Source of the DNA: Clostridia bacterium
GTDB taxonomy: Bacteria > Bacillota > Clostridia > Oscillospirales > CAG-272
Assembly: GCA_017420845.1 (NCBI GenBank)
Contig: JAFQOC010000489.1
Location: forward strand, 1 to 5,782
Length of the DNA stretch: 5,782 nt
Direction of reading: 5' to 3'
Part shown: in pieces, positions 1 to 4,782 of the stretch
Layout of the letters: the number at the start of each line of letters is the position of its first letter
Numbering within the stretch: the stretch's first letter is position 1
Program-made: the position numbers and the translations under genes
Notes under the pieces: generated by a model
The model's database searches: none
Told to the model about the DNA's origin: nothing
Seen by the model: only the letters and a program-made list of their open reading frames with translations

Positions 1-54
1 GCGCCCTATCCTTTTCCGTACAGAGCGGGCGCACACATAGGTGCGCCCCTACCG
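1..54. repeat. GC-rich palindromic intergenic repeat, cut by the window edge
   Basis: A perfect 8-bp inverted repeat, GGGCGCAC at 27-34 and GTGCGCCC at 41-48, encloses a 6-nt loop. It is followed by CTACCG. The same kind of tail occurs at the very start: GCGCCCTATCC at 1-11 resembles GCGCCCCTACC at 43-53, so two units about 42 bp apart may lie in tandem, the first cut by the window edge. From memory, short hairpins of the form GTAGGGGCG...CGCCC are dispersed in intergenic regions of gut Clostridia; this could not be searched. There is no T tract after the stem, so it is a poor candidate for a terminator. No coding potential is evident. Confidence 0.5.
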
Positions 55-82
55 AGAAAATCGGATATCGCCAATAAAAATA

Positions 83-113
83 GATCCGCGGAGGGCTTGA
101 CTTTCCGCGGATC
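83..113. promoter_or_regulatory. Inverted repeat around the -35 box, possible operator
   Basis: GATCCGCGG at 83-91 and CCGCGGATC at 105-113 form a perfect 9-bp inverted repeat with a 13-bp centre. The -35 hexamer (97-102) lies in the centre and the right arm fills the promoter spacer. Both arms lie upstream of the expected transcription start near 132, so the repeat would act as DNA, for example as a repressor site, rather than as an RNA hairpin in the downstream message. No T tract follows, which argues against a terminator for an upstream gene. The binding protein is unknown. Confidence 0.5.
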
Positions 114-125
114 CTGTGTTATGAT
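97..125 (+). promoter_or_regulatory. Vegetative (sigma-A type) promoter of the acetyltransferase gene
   Basis: TTGACT at 97-102 and TATGAT at 120-125 are separated by exactly 17 bp, each one base off the consensus hexamers TTGACA and TATAAT. Transcription would start near 132, giving a leader of about 28 nt that holds little more than the ribosome binding site AAGGAGGA (143-150). It is the clearest promoter in the window and may also serve the antiterminator gene downstream, since no terminator separates them. Confidence 0.8.
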
Positions 126-159
126 AGGGATAATACAAGAAGAAGGAGGAGCGACCCCC

Positions 160-606
160 ATGATCACCTTACGAGCCTTTACCGATCATCAAGTGCCCCT
201 TCTTCGGGAAGCCCTGGATCCCCATATGGATCCTGCGGAGGTGAAGGCCTTGATCGCGGAATGGAATACGGGGAAGTACAATGGCCGCGACTTCGCCATG
301 CTGGGCGTGTGGCAGGGTGAGACCCTTGTGGGGATGATCTCCCTGTACCGGCACACCTCCGAGGCGGTCTCCATCGGCCCCGAGATATTCTCCCCGTACC
401 GCCGTCGGGGCTACGCCAAGGAGGCCATGACTTTGGCCATGGAGCTGGCGCACCAAAAGGGCTACAAGATCGTCTCCCAGCAGATACGCACCGACAACAC
501 CGCCAGCATCGCTCTCCACACGGCTTTGGGCTTTGAGACGAGCGGCGCGGTCTATACCAACGCCAAAGGCAACCAAGTCTCCATATACCTGAAAAGCCTT
601 GTCTGA
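160..606 (+). CDS. GNAT-family N-acetyltransferase
   Basis: A 148-residue protein with the layout of a single-domain GNAT enzyme, which transfers an acetyl group from acetyl-CoA to an amine; the substrate cannot be told from sequence. The acetyl-CoA pyrophosphate-binding loop is visible at residues 80-86 (YRRRGYA, the R/Q-x-x-G-x-G/A motif), preceded by the beta-4 strand around EIF (75-77). The typical C-terminal segment follows at 112-125 (DNTASIALHTALGF), the usual D/N-N-x-x-S-x-x-L-x-x-x-x-G-F pattern. The length is normal for the family. The ATG at 160 is chosen because AAGGAGGA (143-150) sits 9 nt before it and the family's N-terminus (MITLRAF) starts there; the reading frame is open further upstream, but that extension overlaps the promoter. 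No signal peptide or membrane segment is seen, so it is cytoplasmic. Confidence 0.88.
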   Translation: MITLRAFTDHQVPLLREALDPHMDPAEVKALIAEWNTGKYNGRDFAMLGVWQGETLVGMISLYRHTSEAVSIGPEIFSPYRRRGYAKEAMTLAMELAHQKGYKIVSQQIRTDNTASIALHTALGFETSGAVYTNAKGNQVSIYLKSLV

Positions 607-675
607 TAAATAATTTCGCATTTTGCATTTGCCCGAGCTTTGCCCGGAGATTTTGCATTCCCGAAAGGAGCCATT
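607..675 (+). repeat. Nested direct repeats in the spacer before the antiterminator gene
   Basis: This 69-bp spacer contains TTTTGCATT at 621-629 and again at 651-659, enclosing TTTGCCCG at 628-635 and again at 639-646, an A-B-B-A arrangement of direct repeats. No stem-loop terminator or convincing promoter is seen, so the two flanking genes may be co-transcribed. The end of the spacer holds the ribosome binding site GAAAGGAG (663-670), 5 nt before the ATG at 676. Confidence 0.45.
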
Positions 676-1230
676 ATGCCCCGACTCTACTTTGAAGAAA
701 GCCCCGTCATCGCCGCCGTCAAGACCGCCGAGGAGCTGAACGCCGCTCTGCGCTCCGACGTGGAGGTGGTGTTCCTTCTCCACGCCACCCTGTCCACCCT
801 GAGCCACCGCATGGAGCTGGCCCGCGAGGCGGGGAAGCAGCTCTTCATCCACATGGATCTGGTGGAGGGGCTGTCCAAGGACGGAGCGGGGGTGGAGTTT
901 CTCGCCTCCATGAAGCCCGACGGCATCATTTCCACCCGCTCGGGGTGCATCCACGCCGCCAGGGAGGCGGGAATCACCTGCATCCAGCGCTTCTTCATGG
1001 TGGATTCCCGATCCGTCTCCACCGCTCTGGAGAGCATCCGACAGACCCGCCCTGATATGATCGAGCTGCTCCCCGGCATCGCCTACAAGGCGGTGACCCG
1101 CATGGCCTCCGAGACCGCCATCCCCGTTATCGCGGGGGGGCTGATCGAGACCAAGGAGGAGATATTCAAGGCCCTGGGCGCGGGGGCGGCGGCGATCTCG
1201 ACGGGGGCGCGGGAGCTGTGGTCGCTCTGA
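676..1230 (+). CDS. glpP: Glycerol-3-phosphate-responsive antiterminator (GlpP family)
   Basis: A 184-residue protein matching the GlpP family along its whole length. In Bacillus subtilis, GlpP with bound glycerol-3-phosphate acts on the leader mRNA of glpD to prevent early termination, so glycerol-use genes are expressed. The fold is a small TIM-like barrel. Family segments seen: VVFLLHATL (31-39), the HMDLVEGLSKD stretch (59-69), PDGIISTRS (81-89), ITCIQRFFMVDS (100-111), IELLPG (129-134) and the phosphate-loop-like IPVIAGGLI (149-157), ending in ELWSL. The ATG at 676 follows GAAAGGAG at 5 nt; an in-frame TTG at 640 has no such site. A run of seven G at 1134-1140 encodes the expected AGG and does not break the frame. 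No glycerol kinase, facilitator or dehydrogenase gene is visible, so its target RNA lies outside the window. The symbol is by family; the regulated operon is unknown. Confidence 0.87.
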   Translation: MPRLYFEESPVIAAVKTAEELNAALRSDVEVVFLLHATLSTLSHRMELAREAGKQLFIHMDLVEGLSKDGAGVEFLASMKPDGIISTRSGCIHAAREAGITCIQRFFMVDSRSVSTALESIRQTRPDMIELLPGIAYKAVTRMASETAIPVIAGGLIETKEEIFKALGAGAAAISTGARELWSL

Positions 1231-1243
1231 TAGATGAAAAAAC

Positions 1244-1274
1244 AGACCGTTAAGGATTTGAGCCTTAACGGTCT
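1244..1274. terminator. Bidirectional rho-independent terminator
   Basis: A perfect 12-bp stem, AGACCGTTAAGG (1244-1255) with CCTTAACGGTCT (1263-1274), has a 7-nt loop. On the plus strand it is followed by TTCTTTCG; on the minus strand by TGTTTTTTC, the better T tract. It lies 13 bp after the antiterminator stop and 18 bp after the hydF stop, between two converging genes, so it probably ends both transcripts. Confidence 0.9.
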
Positions 1275-1292
1275 TTCTTTCGTGCGGCGGGA

Positions 1293-2603
1293 TCACTCCA
1301 GCATAGCCGCCACCTCGGGGAAGGGGGCGAGGCTCTTTTTGAGGATGCCGTGGATGTGGGCGATGGCCACGCCGTAGTTGACCATGGGAACTCCTGCCTT
1401 TTCGGCGATCTCCATGCGGTGGGCCATCTCCTTTTCGTTGAGCATACAGCCGCCGCAATGGATGATGAGCTTGTAATCCGACAGATCATGAGGGAACTCG
1501 CCCCCCGAGGTGAAGGTATATTGGGGCTTGGCTCCCGAGAACTGCTCCACCCAGCGGGGGATCTTCACGGATCCGATGTCCCCGCATTGGCGGTGGTGGG
1601 TACATCCCTCGGCGATGATCACGCGGTCGCCGTCCTTCAAGGTGGAGAGGGCCACCGCGCCGCGGACGAGGGAGGGAAGATCCCCCTTGTAGCGGGCGAA
1701 GAGGATGGAGAAGGAGGTCAGGGGAATATCGTCGGGGACGTCCTTGGCGACGCGACCGAAGGCCTGGGAGTCGGTGATGACCAAAGCGGGCTTGACCGCC
1801 AGCATGGACAGGGTCTTCTTCAGCTCGGTATCCTGACAGACTACCACGGTGCAATGGCTGTCCAGGATGTCGCGGATGGTGTTCTGTTGGGGAAGGATCA
1901 AGCGGCCCTTGGGGGCGGACTCGTCGATGGGAATGACCAGCACCACCAGATCGTCGGGACCGAGCAGGTCGGAGACCAGCTTGCGGGTGTTGCCCAGACC
2001 CTTGGCGTGGGCGGCGATGGCCTCCTTCAGTTCAATGACGCCCATGCCCGTGGCCGCGCTGACGGGAATGATACGGGTGTCGTTTGGACCCTCTCCGTCG
2101 CACCCTACGGGCGCGCCACCTCCCCCAGAGGGGGAGGCTTTCTGTAAGGCTCCCCCCTTGGGGGAGCTCCCGCCGCAGGCGGGTGAGAGGGCTTTCTCTT
2201 CAGTCAGGAGGTCGCACTTATTGAGGGCGATGAGGTAGGGGAGCTTGCGTTCCTCAAAGAGGGATACGAGGGTGTCGTCCAGCTCGGTCATGCCGCGTGC
2301 GGCGTCCACCACCAGCACGGCGATATGGACGGTGGCCAGCACCTCCCGGGCCTTTTGGACGCGGAGCTCACCCAGCATTCCCTCGTCGTCCAGGCCGGGG
2401 GTGTCGATGATGACCACGGGACCCAGGGGCAAAAGCTCCATGGCCTTCTTCACGGGATCGGTGGTGGTGCCCGCCACGTCCGAGACTACCGACAGGGACT
2501 GCCCCGTGACGGCGTTGACCAGGGAGGACTTGCCCGCGTTGCGCAGGCCGAAGAAGCCGATGTGGATACGGTCGGCGGAGGCGGTTTGGTTGAGGTTGTT
2601 CAT
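1293..2603 (-). CDS. hydF: [FeFe]-hydrogenase H-cluster maturation GTPase HydF
   Basis: A 436-residue HydF, the GTPase and Fe-S scaffold that carries the 2Fe subcluster precursor and loads it into apo-[FeFe]-hydrogenase. The GTPase domain shows the P-loop GLRNAGKS (19-26), the G2 region VAGTTTDP (43-50), DTPG (67-70), NKCD (128-131) and the G5 motif SA (182-183). The C-terminal cluster domain has the expected ligands C334-x-H336 and H382-C383-x2-C386, so the protein should be functional. ATG at 2603 follows GAAAGGAG (2617-2610) at 6 nt. The gene is the last of a minus-strand set and starts 42 bp after the stop of the 694-residue protein gene, with no promoter seen between them. Oddity: residues 138-172, between the G4 and G5 motifs, are Gly/Pro/Ser-rich and encoded by a palindromic repeat element (2089-2191). 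From memory, Thermotoga HydF has about 24 residues between these motifs; here there are 50. The P-loop, DTPG and cluster ligands are untouched. Confidence 0.96.
   Translation of the reverse strand: MNNLNQTASADRIHIGFFGLRNAGKSSLVNAVTGQSLSVVSDVAGTTTDPVKKAMELLPLGPVVIIDTPGLDDEGMLGELRVQKAREVLATVHIAVLVVDAARGMTELDDTLVSLFEERKLPYLIALNKCDLLTEEKALSPACGGSSPKGGALQKASPSGGGGAPVGCDGEGPNDTRIIPVSAATGMGVIELKEAIAAHAKGLGNTRKLVSDLLGPDDLVVLVIPIDESAPKGRLILPQQNTIRDILDSHCTVVVCQDTELKKTLSMLAVKPALVITDSQAFGRVAKDVPDDIPLTSFSILFARYKGDLPSLVRGAVALSTLKDGDRVIIAEGCTHHRQCGDIGSVKIPRWVEQFSGAKPQYTFTSGGEFPHDLSDYKLIIHCGGCMLNEKEMAHRMEIAEKAGVPMVNYGVAIAHIHGILKKSLAPFPEVAAMLE
2089..2191. repeat. Palindromic repeat element inserted in frame within hydF
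   Basis: About 103 bp bounded by CCCTCTC (2089-2095) and its complement GAGAGGG (2185-2191). Inside lie three hairpins with 3-nt loops: CCTCCCCC/GGGGGAGG (2119-2137), GCTCCCCC/GGGGGAGC (2149-2167) and CCCGCC/GGCGGG (2169-2183), plus the 8-bp palindrome GGCGCGCC (2110-2117). Read in the hydF frame it has no stop and encodes about 35 residues (138-172) rich in Gly, Pro, Ser and Ala. The composition breaks sharply with the flanking conserved GTPase sequence. I recall similar GC-rich hairpin repeats from gut Clostridia, mostly between genes; identity to a named family could not be checked. The exact ends and any target duplication are uncertain: 103 is not a multiple of three, so two further bases must belong to the insertion if it was clean. 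It encodes no transposase, so any movement would need help from elsewhere. Confidence 0.75.
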
Positions 2604-2645
2604 GGTTGACTCCTTTCGGGGGCGTGTGTCGGGGGCGCCTTGGGT

Positions 2646-4730
2646 TTACGGTACAGCTTGAAAGCGGCGGATCATGTACAGGCAGTTCAGAATCTTTTCC
2701 GCCAGCTGGTTCTTGGAGAAATAGTAATGATTGGCCGCCTCGTAGCCAATGGCCGCGTTTTGGTTCATCAGCGAAAGCATTTTCATGGATATATCCAGCT
2801 CGTCCTCGGCCGCGCGAGCCGCGTCGGCATACCGCCCCTCATCTCTGGCGCGGATGAACCGTATCTGATTCAGGGATGAGGCGAACAGGCAGTAGGCTCC
2901 CTTGGCCATGACCGCCATCTCGCTGTCATTTCCCTCGTCGAGTCTGTCCAAACCGCGCTTCCATGTCTCGCACAGGTGTTCAAACTGTAATTCGAAGGTG
3001 TCCACGGGGTATATGCTTCTCCAGGCCTCCAGATCGTCGTAGGCAAAGCAGGTCATGGTTGCCTTGTAGCCGGTGGGGCTTTCAAAAAGCAGATTGGACG
3101 GCCCCGCGTTCTGCGGGCCCAGATAGAGGGTTTGGATGTGGAAGGGGAATTCCGAAAAGGCCTCGGAAAAGCGGTTTTCCGCCTCGGTGGGAGACCCCTC
3201 CCCTTTTTCGGCGTAGCAGGACTGGTAAAAGTAGGTTGCGGCGGCGGCAATATTCCGCGAGGGATAGCCGCCCAGCGTCCAACTGAGGAGCAGGTGACGG
3301 ACGTTTTCGTTTCGTAGCCTCTCCATATGGGCCCTAATGGACGGGGAGACGGGGATGGCGGGGATGGTGGAGGCCTCCCACGTGGTATTGATCTGTACCT
3401 TCGCGCCCACCTCCAAGCCCACCTCCCGCGCTACGGCCCACTCTTTTTTGGCCAGCTCGCCGGGGCCTACGATGCTCATGGAGTAATCCAGCACGTTTCC
3501 CTTGACACCGCCGATCTCAAAGGGCATATCCAGCTCGCTCTGGGACAGAAGGATAACGCCCTTGGGGAGGTGTCGGATGATCTCCTCGCTGTGGGAGTCC
3601 CAGCGCCAGCTCCACGCGAATACCTTGATGCGGGGATCAACGCGGTGGGCACCCTCCTGTATACAGCGGATGGTGTGGGAAATCACCTCTCCCACGGTCT
3701 TTTCCCGGCATCGGGGGCAGGAACAGGGCTGACCCGCCTCCCCCGCGTGGGAGTAGCAGTTGGTCAGATTCTCGGAGCGGGTGATGGTAAAGAAGCCTCC
3801 CAACTTGGGGGCCGCGCGGCAGACAGACTCCACGGCGTTTCGCAGATAATCCGATACCTCCTTTGTGGATACGCACAGGCAGGCGTCGCCGTTCATAACG
3901 TGGCCTTGGAGGTGGGGGTGATCCTTAAAGAACGCAAGGGGCATACTGCGGGGCTCGTTCAGGTACAGGTACAGCTTGATCCCGTACTGATCCAGTCGCT
4001 CGGTCATGGCGCGAAGCCGCTCCAGCCGCTTTTCATATCCTGCGGAAATAGCGGGATCAAAGGGGAACTCGGTTAGTTGAGAGAGGATGCCTTGCGTCCA
4101 GATCCCGTTGATGCCGAGATCCCGATAGGCGGTCAGCTGCTCGTCGGGGAGGTAGTCTGTGCTGTCCATGTCAAAGGCGTATCGGTAGAGCCCCGAAAAC
4201 GCGTAGATCATCCGCGTGTCAAAGCATGCCTCGCCCGAAAAATCCAAACGGGGCACGGGGTAATCGAAATCAAAGGGGGCTTTCCCTGAAAAATCGAGGG
4301 TCTGCATCACCCCTTTGATCTCTTTCGTCCGCTTTCTTTCGGTGTCGGTGAGCTCTCGCCAGCGTACTCTGTCGCACCTCGGCTTCTCGGATAGCTTGAC
4401 GTCCAGAAAATCCTCATCCCGCATCAAGCGGGCCAGGCTTTGCTCGTCGGTGTCCAGCAACTCGCACAGCTGATCGTAGGGTAAAATGTGCCACATGCGG
4501 CGAATGATCGTGATGTAGCCTCTCTCCATCCACAGATTCCCGGGGGCAAAATCCGGGAGTCCCATGTCGGACATGGCGCGGCGGACAGTCTCGGTGTCGG
4601 TGCCCAGTGTTCGCGCGATCTTCTCCACGGGAATGTATTCACACGCCCGAAAGATGAAGGCTTGGTGCCGCGTGGGAAAGTGGGGGAGCGGAATGGCTTC
4701 CTTGCCTATGGGAGGTAGGGTGAAAATCAT
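2646..4730 (-). CDS. Unrecognised 694-aa protein: HTH-like repeats plus glycosidase-like barrel
   Basis: Function not known. Residues 33-58 and 83-109 look like two related helix-turn-helix-type repeats (aligned P34/P84, L42/L92, TD 44-45/94-95, M53/M103). Residues from about 190 to 520 have the alternating strand-helix look of a TIM barrel of the kind found in family 20-like glycoside hydrolases, with segments such as LGINGIWTQ (205-213), YGIKLYLYLNEPR (249-261), GGFFTITRSENLTNC (311-325) and KVFAWSWRWD (369-378). A Cys cluster C336-x-C338-P-x-C341 follows C325 and recalls the CxCxxC seen in some DUF4838-type glycosidase-like proteins. E259 and E320 are possible catalytic acids, but this is a guess. 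The last 150 or so residues look helical. No signal peptide or membrane helix is seen, so it should be cytoplasmic. ATG at 4730 follows AAGGAG (4743-4738) at 7 nt. It lies between hydG and hydF, in the same direction. Its codons end in A/T more often (7 of the first 20, 6 of the last 19) than those of hydF (2 of 20 at each end), which hints at later arrival. Confidence 0.85.
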   Translation of the reverse strand: MIFTLPPIGKEAIPLPHFPTRHQAFIFRACEYIPVEKIARTLGTDTETVRRAMSDMGLPDFAPGNLWMERGYITIIRRMWHILPYDQLCELLDTDEQSLARLMRDEDFLDVKLSEKPRCDRVRWRELTDTERKRTKEIKGVMQTLDFSGKAPFDFDYPVPRLDFSGEACFDTRMIYAFSGLYRYAFDMDSTDYLPDEQLTAYRDLGINGIWTQGILSQLTEFPFDPAISAGYEKRLERLRAMTERLDQYGIKLYLYLNEPRSMPLAFFKDHPHLQGHVMNGDACLCVSTKEVSDYLRNAVESVCRAAPKLGGFFTITRSENLTNCYSHAGEAGQPCSCPRCREKTVGEVISHTIRCIQEGAHRVDPRIKVFAWSWRWDSHSEEIIRHLPKGVILLSQSELDMPFEIGGVKGNVLDYSMSIVGPGELAKKEWAVAREVGLEVGAKVQINTTWEASTIPAIPVSPSIRAHMERLRNENVRHLLLSWTLGGYPSRNIAAAATYFYQSCYAEKGEGSPTEAENRFSEAFSEFPFHIQTLYLGPQNAGPSNLLFESPTGYKATMTCFAYDDLEAWRSIYPVDTFELQFEHLCETWKRGLDRLDEGNDSEMAVMAKGAYCLFASSLNQIRFIRARDEGRYADAARAAEDELDISMKMLSLMNQNAAIGYEAANHYYFSKNQLAEKILNCLYMIRRFQAVP

Positions 4731-4782
4731 AGCGTGTCTCCTTGCGCGGGGGGATAGGCGGAGGGAATTTCAAATTTGACAA

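Noticed and set aside
83..113. Inverted repeat as a terminator of a gene to the left
   Set aside because: There is no T tract on either side and the -35 box occupies its centre, so an operator is more likely.
97..159. Longer start for the acetyltransferase at a TTG
   Set aside because: That TTG is part of the -35 box, so it is not transcribed from the promoter found; the ATG at 160 has a strong ribosome binding site.
640..675. Longer start for the antiterminator at a TTG
   Set aside because: No ribosome binding site precedes it, and GAAAGGAG lies at the right distance from the ATG at 676, where family similarity begins.
1134..1140. Run of seven G as a frameshift in the antiterminator gene
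   Set aside because: The frame before and after gives the conserved IPVIAGGLI segment without interruption.
169..1458. A 429-codon open frame on the minus strand opposite the acetyltransferase and antiterminator genes
   Set aside because: It is antisense to two well-supported genes and reads through the bidirectional terminator; its Gly/Arg/His-rich translation matches no family and is expected from GC-rich codons read in reverse.
1350..2147. A 265-codon open frame on the plus strand opposite hydF
   Set aside because: It lies wholly antisense to conserved hydF motifs, has a low-complexity Gly/Asp/Val-rich translation and no ribosome binding site of note.
3327..4076. A 249-codon open frame on the plus strand opposite the 694-residue protein gene
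   Set aside because: Antisense shadow; the opposite frame has a good ribosome binding site, a natural start and protein-like sequence throughout.
4731..4782. Promoter or terminator between hydG and the 694-residue protein gene
   Set aside because: Only a weak TTGTCA-like hexamer with an overlong spacer to TATCCC, and no GC-rich stem with a T tract, can be seen.
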